From an uncultured Bacilli bacterium (GTDB taxonomy: Bacteria > Bacillota_I > Bacilli_A > RF39 > UBA660), in assembly GCA_934098705.1 (NCBI GenBank), contig CAKOPC010000002.1, positions 291,693 to 355,692 on the forward strand: a stretch of 64,000 nt of DNA, in the 5' to 3' direction. The notes beneath the pieces are model-generated. The model did no database searches. It had not been told where the DNA came from and saw only the letters and a list, made by a program, of their open reading frames with translations. The position numbers and the translations under genes are program-made. Positions 52,032 to 64,000 of the stretch are shown here, piece after piece. The number at the start of each line of letters is the position of its first letter. Position 1 is the stretch's first letter.

Positions 52032-52075
52032 TGTCAACAAAAAAGGTTGACACATCAAAAAAAATGTTGTATATT
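52032..52075 (+). promoter_or_regulatory. rpsP promoter overlapped by a perfect inverted repeat
   Basis: TTGACA (52047-52052) and TATATT (52070-52075) have a 17-base spacer. TGTCAAC (52032-52038) and GTTGACA (52046-52052) form a 7-bp perfect inverted repeat that covers the -35, which would suit an operator. Confidence 0.75.
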
Positions 52076-52102
52076 AAATCCGTATTGAAAGGAGAAAATG
52101 TT

Positions 52103-52375
52103 ATGGCTGTAAAAATTAGATTAACAAGAATGGGATCAAAAAAAAGACCAAGTTATCGTATAGTTGCAACAGATTCAAGAAGAAGTAGAGATGGAGAATA
52201 TATTGAATTAGTAGGATTTTATAATCCAATTTCAACACCAGCTGAAATAAAAGTAAATGAAGAAGTTGCTCTAAAATGGTTAAGAAATGGTGCACAAGTT
52301 ACTGATACTGCTAAAAATTTATTACAAAAATCAGGCGTTATGAAAAAATTTCATGAAGAAAAAGGTAATAAATAA
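52103..52375 (+). CDS. rpsP: 30S ribosomal protein S16
   Basis: S16 is a small-subunit assembly protein. I start it at the ATG at 52103, behind AAAGGAG, giving 90 residues (MAVKIRLTRMGSKKRPSYRIVA); an ATG at 52064 lies within the promoter region. RRSRDGEYIELVGFYNP is fully conserved. The stop overlaps the start of khpA. ffh, rimM and trmD, often beside rpsP, are not in the window. Confidence 0.97.
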   Translation: MAVKIRLTRMGSKKRPSYRIVATDSRRSRDGEYIELVGFYNPISTPAEIKVNEEVALKWLRNGAQVTDTAKNLLQKSGVMKKFHEEKGNK

Positions 52376-52629
52376 TGGACGAAAGTTTAGTAAAATTAAC
52401 AGAACAATTAGTACTAGCTGTTGTTAATAATAAAGATGCAGTAGGCGTTAAAAAATTTGAAACAGATAGTGATGACCTTATATTAATACAAGTAGTTGTA
52501 GATAAAGATGATATGTCAAAACTAATTGGAAGAAATGGTAAGGTAGTTAAAGCTATAAGAACATTAGTTCAAGAAAGTAGTAAATTTAAAGAAAATAAAT
52601 TAGTAAAAATTAATATTGATAGTATATAG
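52375..52629 (+). CDS. khpA: KH-domain RNA-binding protein KhpA
   Basis: This 84-residue protein is a single KH domain. The RNA-binding GXXG loop is in KLIGRNGKVVKAIRTLV (about 50-66). It matches the YlqC/KhpA family, which binds RNA with KhpB and affects cell length in Gram-positive bacteria. Position right after rpsP is the same as in Bacillus and other Firmicutes. Confidence 0.93.
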   Translation: MDESLVKLTEQLVLAVVNNKDAVGVKKFETDSDDLILIQVVVDKDDMSKLIGRNGKVVKAIRTLVQESSKFKENKLVKINIDSI

Positions 52630-52658
52630 AGAAAAACTTTAAAAATCATTTTTTGTTA

Positions 52659-52687
52659 TTGACAAATGCAAAAAAATATTATACAAT
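52659..52687 (+). promoter_or_regulatory. Promoter of tRNA-Ala
   Basis: TTGACA (52659-52664) and TACAAT (52682-52687) have a 17-base spacer. Confidence 0.85.
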
Positions 52688-52720
52688 AATTCTTGTCTAG
52701 TTAAAACTGGATAAGTTTTT

Positions 52721-52798
52721 GGGGAATTAGCTCAGTTGGCTCAGAGCGCCTGCCCTGCACGCAGGAGGTCAAGGGTTCGAGTCCCTTATTCTCCACCA
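52721..52798 (+). tRNA. tRNA-Ala (anticodon UGC) with C33
   Basis: A cloverleaf with encoded CCA folds from 52721: acceptor GGGGAAT/ATTCTCC, D arm GCTC/GAGC, anticodon arm CCTGC/GCAGG, and T arm AAGGG/CCCTT around TTCGAGT. The 7-base anticodon loop is CCTGCAC, so the anticodon is UGC (52756-52758). Position 33, almost always U, reads C at 52755. The acceptor has one G-U pair. The D loop is slightly long. It is a single gene with its own promoter and terminator. Confidence 0.9.
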
Positions 52799-52810
52799 AA
52801 AATGTTTAGA

Positions 52811-52846
52811 TACTCTTGGTAATAATCAGGAGTTTTTATTTTTTTG
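52811..52846 (+). terminator. Terminator of tRNA-Ala
   Basis: ACTCTTG and CAGGAGT form a 7-bp stem with one G-U pair, followed by TTTTATTTTTTT. The next 190 bases to cdaA are AT-rich without a recognisable element. Confidence 0.75.
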
Positions 52847-53047
52847 TAAATATATATTTATAAATACCTTATAATATAAGGAAATAAAAAAAGAGACAAA
52901 AAAACATGCTAAAAACATCTTACAATTTTATTAAAAATGTAATATAATAAATATACTATAGTAAAATAAAGTTTAAAATAAGGTAGTATTTTTACAAATT
53001 TACAACAATAAAATTAAATGTTATAATTAAATGTATTGGAGGATTTT

Positions 53048-53863
53048 ATGAGTTTTGAGTCTATTATAGATATAATAAGAAAAGTCGTAGATATTGCGAT
53101 TGTATGGGTTCTTTTTTACACTATACTAAAAAATATCAAAAACAATGTAAAATTATCATTACTATTTAAAGGAATAATGTTAATAGTAATATTAAAAGTA
53201 TTAGCAGATTTCTTCAACTTAGTAACTGTTGGGCTTTTACTTGAATACATAATCATGTGGGGACCACTTGCCCTTATAATTATATTCCAGCCAGAAATAA
53301 GAACAATCCTAGAACAACTTGGAAGAACACAGCTTCTAGGAAGACATAAAACATTAACAGTTGATGAAAGAGAAAAATTAGTATACCAAATAATACAAGC
53401 TGTAGATTATCTTAGAAAAGCAAAAATTGGAGGATTAATAGTTTTAGAAAGAGATGTAAGTTTACAAGATTATATTAACAAATCAATAAACCTTTACGCT
53501 GATGTAACACCAGAATTACTAATTAGTATTTTTTTTCCAAACAACCCACTTCATGATGGTGGAGTAATTATACAAGGTAATAAAATAAGTTGTGCTGGAG
53601 CAGTTTTCCCAACATCAAACAGTAGCAAAATAAATAAAAGATTAGGAACACGTCATCGTGCTGCTTTAGGTATAGCAGAAGAAACAGATGCAATAGCCAT
53701 AATTGTTTCTGAAGAAACTGGTAGAATATCAGTAGCCGTAAAAGGCGAACTATATTATAATTTAACAATAGATGATGCAAGAATATTACTTATTGATGAG
53801 TTAAGACCAAAAGTAGCAGATTTTGAAGAAGAAGAAAACAGTGAGGAGGTATATCATGAGTAA
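53048..53863 (+). CDS. cdaA: Diadenylate cyclase CdaA
   Basis: CdaA makes cyclic di-AMP, which controls potassium and osmolyte balance. The 271 residues have three N-terminal membrane helices (about 10-85) and a DAC domain with PLHDGGVII and GTRHRAALGIAEETDAIAIIVSEETG, the DGA- and RHR-type catalytic motifs. I use the ATG at 53048 behind GGAGG, not the TTG at 53036. It overlaps cdaR, its regulator, by 8 bases. Confidence 0.96.
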   Translation: MSFESIIDIIRKVVDIAIVWVLFYTILKNIKNNVKLSLLFKGIMLIVILKVLADFFNLVTVGLLLEYIIMWGPLALIIIFQPEIRTILEQLGRTQLLGRHKTLTVDEREKLVYQIIQAVDYLRKAKIGGLIVLERDVSLQDYINKSINLYADVTPELLISIFFPNNPLHDGGVIIQGNKISCAGAVFPTSNSSKINKRLGTRHRAALGIAEETDAIAIIVSEETGRISVAVKGELYYNLTIDDARILLIDELRPKVADFEEEENSEEVYHE

Positions 53864-55259
53864 AACTAAAAAACCCCTTACCAAAAAGAAAAACCATAAA
53901 TTTTTAAAGAAATTAGGTAGAGCAGTATATAGATTTATAGAGGCAATATATAAAATTATTGATAAAATAATCATTACTCCAATAAGTAAGTTAATGATTA
54001 TGATAATGAAATTATTTAGAACAAATAATAAACCATTTGATAGATTGTTAAACAATAAAATATTTTTAATAGTATTCTCACTTATACTTGCTTTTACTGC
54101 ATTTGTAATCGTTGATAAAAATGCCGATATAATGTTAAATAAATCTGCAGATGTCTTAACAAATCAAGAATTAAAAGCATTATACAATGAAGAAGCTTAT
54201 GTTGTTGAAGGGTTACCTGACAAAGTTGATATAACATTAATAGGTAGAAGAGCAGATCTTTATCTTGCTAAACAATATCCAAATGATGAAGTAATCGTTG
54301 ATTTAAGAGATTTAAGGGCAGGAACTCATGAGGTTGCTTTAAAATATAATGGTACAGTATCAAGCGTTGAATATAAATTAACCCCTTCAACAGTTGCCGT
54401 TGTAATTTATGAAAAATTAACAGAAGCACGTACAATAACAGCAGAAATATTAAACGAGCAAAAAATGGATACAAGATATAACGTATCAAATATCTCATTT
54501 AGTAGAAATGAAGTGTATATAAAAGGTGCTGCTTATAAACTGGAACAAGTAGCTATTGTAAAAGCTTTAGTAGATGTAAGCAAAATTGTAAATCCAAGTG
54601 TTGGTACAACAACTCTTAAAGATATACCTTTAGTAGCATATGATTCAAATGGTGAAAAAGTTGATATTGAAATAGTACCAAAAACAGTAGATGCAACTTT
54701 AGATATAACATCACCAAGTAAAGAAGTACCATTAAGAGTCGTTCCAGAAGGTAATGTTGTATTTGGAAAATCAATAGATAGTATAACTTTAAGTGAAACA
54801 AAAGTATCAATTTATGGTGATAGTGAAAGTTTAGATAAAATTACAAGTATTCCAGTAAAAATAAATGTTAACGATTTAAATAAAAATACTGAATTTAATG
54901 TTAACTTATCAAAACCATCAGGAGTAAAAGAAATGAGTATATCAAGTGTTGTTGTAAAGGTAACTCTTGATAGCATCACTGAAAAGAAAGTTACTGGAGT
55001 ATCCATTGAAACAAAAAATCTAGATAATGGATTAGTAGCACAGGCTGCTTCTAAAGAAGATAGTAGTATTGATGTTATAGTAAAAGGAACAGAAAACAAC
55101 CTTAAAAATATAACAGCAGATAATATAAAAGCAGTTGTAGATTTACAAGGATTAAGTTCTGGTACACATGAAATAGAAGTAACCGTAACTGGCGATGACG
55201 TTAAATTAAGTTATACACCACAGAAAACAAAAGTAAAAATAATAATAAGAAAACAATAA
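53856..55259 (+). CDS. cdaR: CdaA regulator CdaR (YbbR-domain protein)
   Basis: The start is the ATG at 53856 behind GAGGAGG; an in-frame ATG at 53823 lies inside cdaA. The 467 residues have an unusually long basic cytosolic N-terminus of about 65 residues, a membrane helix (about 69-87) and then four YbbR-type beta domains outside (repeats beginning near VEGLPDKVDITLIG). CdaR binds CdaA and modulates c-di-AMP synthesis. glmM, the usual third gene, does not follow. Confidence 0.92.
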   Translation: MSKTKKPLTKKKNHKFLKKLGRAVYRFIEAIYKIIDKIIITPISKLMIMIMKLFRTNNKPFDRLLNNKIFLIVFSLILAFTAFVIVDKNADIMLNKSADVLTNQELKALYNEEAYVVEGLPDKVDITLIGRRADLYLAKQYPNDEVIVDLRDLRAGTHEVALKYNGTVSSVEYKLTPSTVAVVIYEKLTEARTITAEILNEQKMDTRYNVSNISFSRNEVYIKGAAYKLEQVAIVKALVDVSKIVNPSVGTTTLKDIPLVAYDSNGEKVDIEIVPKTVDATLDITSPSKEVPLRVVPEGNVVFGKSIDSITLSETKVSIYGDSESLDKITSIPVKINVNDLNKNTEFNVNLSKPSGVKEMSISSVVVKVTLDSITEKKVTGVSIETKNLDNGLVAQAASKEDSSIDVIVKGTENNLKNITADNIKAVVDLQGLSSGTHEIEVTVTGDDVKLSYTPQKTKVKIIIRKQ

Positions 55260-55261
55260 TA

Positions 55262-55305
55262 AAAAAAAACGAACTTCGATTATTTTGATGAAGTTTGTTT
55301 TTTTA
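55262..55305. terminator. Bidirectional terminator between cdaR and the DUF378 gene
   Basis: ACGAACTTC (55269-55277) pairs with GAAGTTTGT (55290-55298, one G-U), with A and T runs at the ends. Confidence 0.85.
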
Positions 55306-55509
55306 TTTAACATCTATGTCTTGTACTAAAAGTCCAATATTTATAATACCTGCAATTCCAACTAAAATATAAACAATTCTTGATAATATACTACCATCAC
55401 CAAAAATAAAAGTCACTAAATTGAAATTGAATATTCCAAGTATTCCCCATACTATAGCACCAATTATAGTAAAGACAAGACAAACCTTTTGCAATGTAAC
55501 CACATTCAA
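55303..55509 (-). CDS. DUF378 membrane protein
   Basis: This 68-residue protein has two membrane helices. IIGAIVWGILGIFNFNLVTFIFGDGSILSRIVYILVGIAG is the conserved core of DUF378, a small family of unknown function common in Firmicutes. GGAGG precedes the start on the minus strand. Convergent with cdaR. Confidence 0.85.
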   Translation of the reverse strand: MNVVTLQKVCLVFTIIGAIVWGILGIFNFNLVTFIFGDGSILSRIVYILVGIAGIINIGLLVQDIDVK

Positions 55510-55624
55510 TCCTCCTTTTTTATTTAATATCTAGTATTATGATAAACAAAAAAACTAAAATTATTCGTGAATATTAATATTTGTTTTAAATATAATTAAT
55601 TAGAAATAAAAAAGAGGTGAAAAA

Positions 55625-56686
55625 ATGAAAAAAATTTTTTTAATATTTATGATTGGAATGACACTTTTACTTACAGGTTGTGGAAAGGTTAATGAGGAAA
55701 AACTAAAGGATAAATTTATAAACAATATTAAAAATCTTAAAAGTTATTACATAAATGGAGATTTAAGTATTAACAATAATGATGATGTATATTCATATGA
55801 TGTAAAAGTAAGTTATAAAGAACCAGATAATTTCAAAGTTGTTTTAACTAATAAATCAAATAACTATGAACAAATAATTTTAAGAAATGAGGGCGGAGTT
55901 TATGTTATTAATACATCCTTAAATAAAAGTTTCAAATTTCAAAGTGAGTGGCCTTATAACAATTCTCAAAGTTACATATTAACATCATTAATGACTGACC
56001 TTAAAAATGATAAAGAACCAGCATTTATGGAAAAAGGTGGAAACTATATTTTTAAAGTAAGTGTTAACTATTCAAATAATAAAGAACTTGTTAAAGAAAA
56101 TATTCATATGGATAAAGACGGCAATTTAAAAATGGTAGAAGTTTTAACAAAAGATGATATACCAAAAATTACGTTTAAAGTACGTGAACTTGATAAAAAA
56201 GCAAACTTTAAAGATAACTATTTTGAAATAGATGAAATAATACAAAATAAAAATGAAGATACTAAGGAAACAGAAAATAAAATAGATAAAGATAAAACAG
56301 ATAATGACAAAACTAATATAAATGATGAAACAACATCAAAAATGGAAGATACACTATTTCCACTTTATCTACCTTCAAATACAAGTTTATCAAATAAGGA
56401 AGTTATTGACACAAATGTAGGACAAAGAGTAATTATGACATTCCAAGGAGATAGTTCATTTATCTTAGTTCAAGAAAATGTAAGTAAAGAAAAAGAATTT
56501 ACAGTAGTTCCAAGCTATGGAGAGCCATATTTATTAATTGATACAGTAGGCGCATTAACTGATACATCATATACTTGGATTAGTAATGGCGTTGAGTATT
56601 ATATAGTGTCAGATGTAATGTCAAAACAAGAACTATTAGAAGTTGCTAAATCAATAAATGTTGTAGCAACAATAGGTGAAAAATAA
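55625..56686 (+). CDS. LolA/YdcC-like lipoprotein
   Basis: This 353-residue lipoprotein has lipobox LLTGC with Cys 19. The first ~200 residues (KSYYINGDLSI, YDVKVSYKEPDNFKVVLTN, a final REL strand) follow the LolA/LppX-like half-barrel pattern of Bacillus YdcC, a sigma-E sporulation lipoprotein. A Lys/Asn/Asp/Thr linker (about 212-240) leads to a second domain of about 110 residues that resembles DUF4367-type sporulation domains (VIMTFQGDSSFILVQE). The role is structural or lipid-binding by analogy. Confidence 0.65.
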   Translation: MKKIFLIFMIGMTLLLTGCGKVNEEKLKDKFINNIKNLKSYYINGDLSINNNDDVYSYDVKVSYKEPDNFKVVLTNKSNNYEQIILRNEGGVYVINTSLNKSFKFQSEWPYNNSQSYILTSLMTDLKNDKEPAFMEKGGNYIFKVSVNYSNNKELVKENIHMDKDGNLKMVEVLTKDDIPKITFKVRELDKKANFKDNYFEIDEIIQNKNEDTKETENKIDKDKTDNDKTNINDETTSKMEDTLFPLYLPSNTSLSNKEVIDTNVGQRVIMTFQGDSSFILVQENVSKEKEFTVVPSYGEPYLLIDTVGALTDTSYTWISNGVEYYIVSDVMSKQELLEVAKSINVVATIGEK

Positions 56687-56807
56687 AAAAATCATAAATA
56701 TTAATAAATTGATAGGAAAATAAAATTTAAACATTTAAATTTATTTTTCCTTTTTTCTTTATTTTTATAACATTTTATTATATAATTTAAATGAAGGTGG
56801 TAATAAA

Positions 56808-57299
56808 ATGTCAAAAATAGAAAGAAAGATACAAAAAAATACAAAGAAAATATATAATGAAGATAAAAATCAAAATGAAGAAAAGAATCTAATTATGAAC
56901 TTCTTTAAAATAATTATTGTTATATTGGCTATAATTTTAGTGTTTTGTATAATTGGAAAAATAAAAGATAAGAAAGCAGAAGACGAAACTAAATATGATG
57001 ACTCTAATATAACAGCAGGACAAACATTTACAAGAAATGATGAAGAATATTATGTATTATTCTATGATGATGAAAGTATTTTAAATAGTATAAATAGTTC
57101 AACAAAGTCAAAAATATACAAGGTTAATTTAAAATTATCAATTAATAAAGGTATTGTAAGTGAAGATAGCAATAATGCTGCTAATGATGCTTCTTCATTA
57201 AGAATAAATGGACCAACTATTATAAAAATAAAAAACGGAGAAAATGTATCATATGTTGAAGGAAAAGAAATAGTAGAGACTATTTTAAAAAATATTTAG
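56808..57299 (+). CDS. Hypothetical membrane-anchored protein
   Basis: This 163-residue protein has a basic N-terminus, one membrane segment (about 31-49) and a soluble outer domain. The domain reads EEYYVLFYDDESILNSI ... SKIYKVNLKLS, a strand-helix-strand order that recalls thioredoxin-like folds, but it has no Cys, so a redox role is unlikely. GGTGG lies upstream. Function unknown. Confidence 0.55.
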   Translation: MSKIERKIQKNTKKIYNEDKNQNEEKNLIMNFFKIIIVILAIILVFCIIGKIKDKKAEDETKYDDSNITAGQTFTRNDEEYYVLFYDDESILNSINSSTKSKIYKVNLKLSINKGIVSEDSNNAANDASSLRINGPTIIKIKNGENVSYVEGKEIVETILKNI

Positions 57300-57742
57300 T
57301 AATTATAAATAATAAATAATCAATAATAAATATAAAGTTAATATAAAAAAATATAGACAAATTTGAAAAGTATTTAATAAACTATAAATAAAAATTATAA
57401 TAATATAAATCATTTTGAATTTAAAACAAAAGTAAAATTTGAATAAATAAAAAAGTAGGTCACAATAAAAAATATGGTCTACTTATTTTTATTGAAAAAT
57501 AAATATAAAATTATAAAACTAAATTACATTTTTTATTATGCAAACTAAAAATTATAAAATTACAAAAGTATAACAATAAAAAATAATAATTAAATAATAA
57601 GAAAATGGTGAAAAAATTATTGAAAATTTAAAAATTTGTATCCTTATTATATATAAATTTTTAAAAATAAATTATACAAATAATAAAAATAATAAACAAA
57701 ATTAACAAATTATGGTATCATTATACTAGTGGTGATATAAAA
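57300..57742. other. AT-rich intergenic stretch with one hairpin
   Basis: No coding frame of note. AAGTAGGTC (57453-57461) and GGTCTACTT (57476-57484) form a stem with G-U pairs, followed by ATTTTTATT, a probable terminator of the upstream gene. The rest is over 85 % A+T by eye and holds nothing else I can name. Confidence 0.6.
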
Positions 57743-59272
57743 ATGGAAGAAAAAGAAACAAAACAAAAAAATATAAATTTCAAACAAAAAACGAAAGAAA
57801 ATAAAAAAATAAAAGAAAATATTATGGAAGAATATACAAAAGAAATAAAAGAAGGAACAAAACAAAATATAATAGAAAAGCAACCAGATAATAAAGCCGA
57901 AAACACCTTAGAAAAGGATGTTGAAACTTATGATAATAATGTAAAAAGTAAAAAGAAGAATATTAAAATTGTTAGTACCTATGAAAATTTAAAGAAAAAA
58001 ACAAAAAAATTAGATAATAAAATCTCAGCAAAAATAAATATTAACAAAATTATCTCTAAAATTGATGAAAAATTAGAAATAAATAAGTTAAAGTTTAATA
58101 CTTTAGAAATGATACTACTTATTATTGTTGCTTTTGTATTTGGCATACTTATAAGTGAATCATTTATATATGCTAATTTAAAACAAGATAAAAAAGAAAC
58201 AGAACAAAATATAACTGACATAGAAAATATTTATAATACTATAATTAATGAATACTATGAGGACCTAGATAAAAGTAAACTAAAAGAAGCTGCCATAAAC
58301 GGAATGTTAGGATACTTAAAAGATGGATATACAGTTTACTTTGATGATAAGGAAACAGAACAGTTTAATGAACTTGTTGATGGACAATACTACGGACTTG
58401 GAATTGAAATGACACTAGTTGATAATGAATATCCTTATGTTAGCAAAGTATTTGAAAATACACCGGCTTTTGATGCAGATATAAAGTTAAATGATAAAAT
58501 AATAAAAGTAGAAGGTAAAGATGTTAAAGGACAAACACTAAATGATATTTCAAGTCTAATAAAAGGAAATGACAATAAGACAGTAAAAATAGTTATTGAA
58601 AGATATAATGAAACTATAGAAAAGACGCTAACAACTAAAAAAATAGATATTCAATCAGTAACATCAAGTATACTTTCTAAAGATAGTAAGAAAATAGGGT
58701 ATATAAAAATATCTATTTTTGCACTTAATACTGGAGAACAATTTATAAAAGAATTAGCATCCCTTGAAAAAAATAATATAGATGGTTTAATAATTGATGT
58801 AAGAAATAATGTAGGAGGGCATCTAACAACAGTAAAACAAATTTTAAATATATTTTTTACATCTAAAGAACCATTATATAAAATAGATAGAAAAGGAAAA
58901 ATTGAAACAACATATGGCACATTAAAAGAAGAAGATGTAAAACAATATCAAAATAATATAGTAGTATTAGTTAATGGGAACAGTGCATCAGGATCTGAAA
59001 TACTAGCATCAGCCTTTAAGGAAGTAAAAAAATCACAAATTATTGGTACTACAACCTTTGGAAAAGGCACAGTTCAAAAAGTAATAGAATTAAAAGATGG
59101 TGGAACACTAAAAATTACAAGTGAAACATGGCTTACTGCAATGGGTAACACAATAAATAAAGTAGGTGTAACACCAACAATGGAAGTAAAACAAGGTGAA
59201 GAGTATTTTAATAATAGCACCTTTGAAAATGATATTCAGTTACAACAAGCGCTTGATACTGTAGTAAAATAG
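57743..59272 (+). CDS. S41-family C-terminal processing protease
   Basis: This 509-residue protein has a long, charged cytosolic N-terminus (about 120 residues, Lys/Glu/Asn), one membrane helix (about 121-143), then an outer PDZ domain (GLGIEMTLVDNEYPYVSKVFENTPAF) and the protease domain. The catalytic Ser is in NGNSASGSEILASAF and the Lys in TTFGKGTVQ, as in CtpA/CtpB. CtpB processes the sporulation factor SpoIVFA in Bacillus; here the substrate is unknown. The N-terminal extension is longer than usual. Confidence 0.92.
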   Translation: MEEKETKQKNINFKQKTKENKKIKENIMEEYTKEIKEGTKQNIIEKQPDNKAENTLEKDVETYDNNVKSKKKNIKIVSTYENLKKKTKKLDNKISAKININKIISKIDEKLEINKLKFNTLEMILLIIVAFVFGILISESFIYANLKQDKKETEQNITDIENIYNTIINEYYEDLDKSKLKEAAINGMLGYLKDGYTVYFDDKETEQFNELVDGQYYGLGIEMTLVDNEYPYVSKVFENTPAFDADIKLNDKIIKVEGKDVKGQTLNDISSLIKGNDNKTVKIVIERYNETIEKTLTTKKIDIQSVTSSILSKDSKKIGYIKISIFALNTGEQFIKELASLEKNNIDGLIIDVRNNVGGHLTTVKQILNIFFTSKEPLYKIDRKGKIETTYGTLKEEDVKQYQNNIVVLVNGNSASGSEILASAFKEVKKSQIIGTTTFGKGTVQKVIELKDGGTLKITSETWLTAMGNTINKVGVTPTMEVKQGEEYFNNSTFENDIQLQQALDTVVK

Positions 59273-59310
59273 TCAAATTTTTAATAAAAAGCAAGTAAGG
59301 AGGAAGTAAT

Positions 59311-59844
59311 ATGAATTTTGGTGAAAAGTTTAAAACGCATTGTTACAAGCATGATGGGGCAATTCATAAGTGCTGGGAAGAGAATTTTTATCTTGGTTCA
59401 ACTGAAGAGTACAATATTTTTACAAATTATAGAACTAAGGTAGTAGAATTTGATGGTAGGGTATGGTATACCAAGGAACCAGCGATTATATTTTTTTCAA
59501 AAAAGAATTGGTTTCATATAATAGGACAATTAAAAAATGATGGCACATATTATTATTGTGATATAGCATCACCTCATGTAATTGAGGATAACACAATAAA
59601 ATACATTGATTATGATCTGGATTTAAGAGTGTATCCCAATGGTTCGTTTAGAGTATTAGATAGAGAAGAGTATAATTATCATAAAATGATAATGGGTTAT
59701 TCAAATGAACTTGATAAAATTTTAAGAGATAATTTAACCGAGTTAATTAATAGAGTTAGAAACAGAGAGTTTCCTTTTAATGATGAGGTAATAAAAAAAT
59801 ATTATGAAGAAAGCAAAAAAATTATAAATATAAAAGTAAAATAA
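59311..59844 (+). CDS. DUF402 nucleoside tri-/diphosphatase (Ntdp-like)
   Basis: The 177 residues fit the Ntdp/YgaC family. The hallmark segments are YKHDGAIHKCWEENF, GRVWYTKEPAIIFFSKKNWFHIIGQLKNDG, YYYCDIASPH and YIDYDLDLRVYPNGSFRVLDREEYNYHK. The conserved Tyr, Asp and Glu residues would bind divalent metal. The protein hydrolyses nucleoside tri- and diphosphates in related Staphylococcus and Streptococcus proteins. AAGGAGG lies upstream. Last protein gene before the rRNA operon. Confidence 0.88.
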   Translation: MNFGEKFKTHCYKHDGAIHKCWEENFYLGSTEEYNIFTNYRTKVVEFDGRVWYTKEPAIIFFSKKNWFHIIGQLKNDGTYYYCDIASPHVIEDNTIKYIDYDLDLRVYPNGSFRVLDREEYNYHKMIMGYSNELDKILRDNLTELINRVRNREFPFNDEVIKKYYEESKKIINIKVK

Positions 59845-59971
59845 AATATAATAAAGGTGAATATAAATAAAAAAAAGGCATACTATTAATTAAAAAAAGC
59901 CCTAAAAACCGCATAAATATAGCAAAAAACACAAAAATTAAAAAAAAATTAAAAATTTTTCATTTTTTTTG

Positions 59972-60107
59972 TTGACAAGGCTTTTTTTAAGTGATATATT
60001 AATTCATGTCAAACAAAAAAGGAAAGAAAACGACAAAATGTGACAAGCAAAAAAATTAAAAAAAATTAAAAAAAGTGCTTGACTTTCCAAAAAAAGTTTG
60101 ATACAAT
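59972..60107 (+). promoter_or_regulatory. Tandem rRNA promoters P1 and P2
   Basis: P1 is TTGACA (59972-59977) with TATATT (59995-60000), and P2 is TTGACT (60079-60084) with TACAAT (60102-60107), both with 17-base spacers. The AT-rich sequence before P1 suits an UP element. Confidence 0.85.
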
Positions 60108-60143
60108 GTATAAGCAACTTGAGAAAAAAGCAACATGAAATAT

Positions 60144-60168
60144 GATCTTTGAAAACTAAGCAAAACGT
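60144..60168 (+). promoter_or_regulatory. rRNA leader: boxA-like motif and 16S processing stem
   Basis: CTTTGAAAACT within 60144-60157 recurs at 61908-61921 in the spacer, as a boxA-type antitermination element would. AAGCAAAACGT (60158-60168) is perfectly complementary to ACGTTTTGCTT (61866-61876), forming the base of the RNase III processing stem around 16S. Confidence 0.75.
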
Positions 60169-60232
60169 CAATTTATTGATTTATTTGATAGCTAGGTTAA
60201 AATGAAAAATCAAACTTAAAAAATATATTTTA

Positions 60233-61824
<1,592 letters not shown>

Positions 61825-62022
61825 ATGGAGAAAGAAAAAAGTATTTAAAATAGTACTAGCTATAAACGTTTTGCTTGGTTTTGAGAGATCATATCTCTCA
61901 AGAAATTGTTCTTTGAAAACTAGATAATGTATAAAGGGTAACATAAAATTTTCTATGTTATTAGAGTCATAAAACAGTAATGTTTTTAACTCATCAAAAT
62001 AGGATACAAATATCAAACAAAT
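61825..62022 (+). other. 16S-23S spacer without tRNA
   Basis: The ~200-base spacer holds the 16S processing stem (61866-61876), a hairpin TTGAGAGAT/ATCTCTCAA (about 61881-61901) and a boxA-like motif (61908-61921). No tRNA-Ile or tRNA-Ala is present. Confidence 0.8.

Positions 62023-64000
<1,978 letters not shown>

Overview
The window is about 64 kb of very AT-rich DNA with Firmicutes-type signals: GGAGG ribosome binding sites, TTGACA/TATAAT promoters spaced by 17 bases and U-tailed hairpin terminators. The standard code is used. Spo0A, a CotE-like spore coat protein, a YdcC-like lipoprotein, an L20 leader in front of infC and miaB next to cotE point to an endospore-forming or formerly endospore-forming Bacilli-like lineage. 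The reduced, AT-rich style and the atypical 16S sequence suggest an uncultured, host-associated member. I cannot name a genus.

Layout. 1-3.4 kb is an accessory region: the 3' end of a RhuM-family gene, a truncated uvrB 5' end with its own promoter, and a three-gene cassette (small His/Asn-rich peptide, radical SAM/SPASM enzyme, possible ADP-ribosyltransferase-like protein) lying between the broken and the complete uvrB. 3.4-12.4 kb is core: uvrB, a DUF1287 protein, a membrane protein, glyA, infC-rpmI-rplT behind an L20 leader, and rpsB-tsf. 12.4-33.8 kb is a 21-kb surface island: many small secreted proteins of TasA/CalY (camelysin) type, three signal-peptidase I homologues (one without the catalytic motifs), a membrane-anchored McrB-type AAA+ ATPase with a DUF2357 partner, and a 2475-residue protein with about 32 YGGGN-type solenoid repeats. 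The island lies between tsf and frr, where pyrH is usually found. 33.9-42.6 kb holds frr, pgk, tpiA, spo0A, an AAA_14/DUF4143 ATPase, gpmI and a transglutaminase-like protein. 42.7-52 kb holds miaB-cotE, an amino-acid ABC transporter and a complete arginine deiminase operon (arcA, argF/arcB, arcC, arcD-like). 52-59.9 kb holds rpsP-khpA, a tRNA-Ala, cdaA-cdaR, a lipoprotein, an S41 protease and a DUF402 phosphatase. From 60.2 kb there is an rRNA operon (16S, then 23S running off the window) behind two tandem promoters, with no tRNA in the spacer.

How the genes work together. The ABC transporter and the deiminase operon can import arginine and turn it into ATP, ammonia and ornithine. pgk, tpiA and gpmI give part of lower glycolysis. 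The surface island looks like one programme for making, processing and perhaps assembling a fibre or matrix: signal peptidases with candidate substrates, plus cytoplasmic or membrane ATPase parts of unknown role. The most unusual items are the uvrB-targeted radical SAM cassette, the McrBC-like pair inside the fibre operon, the nested four-coil repeat of the giant protein, an AUA start codon on infC, a tRNA-Ala with C33 and a Rho_N-like tail on ribosomal protein S2.
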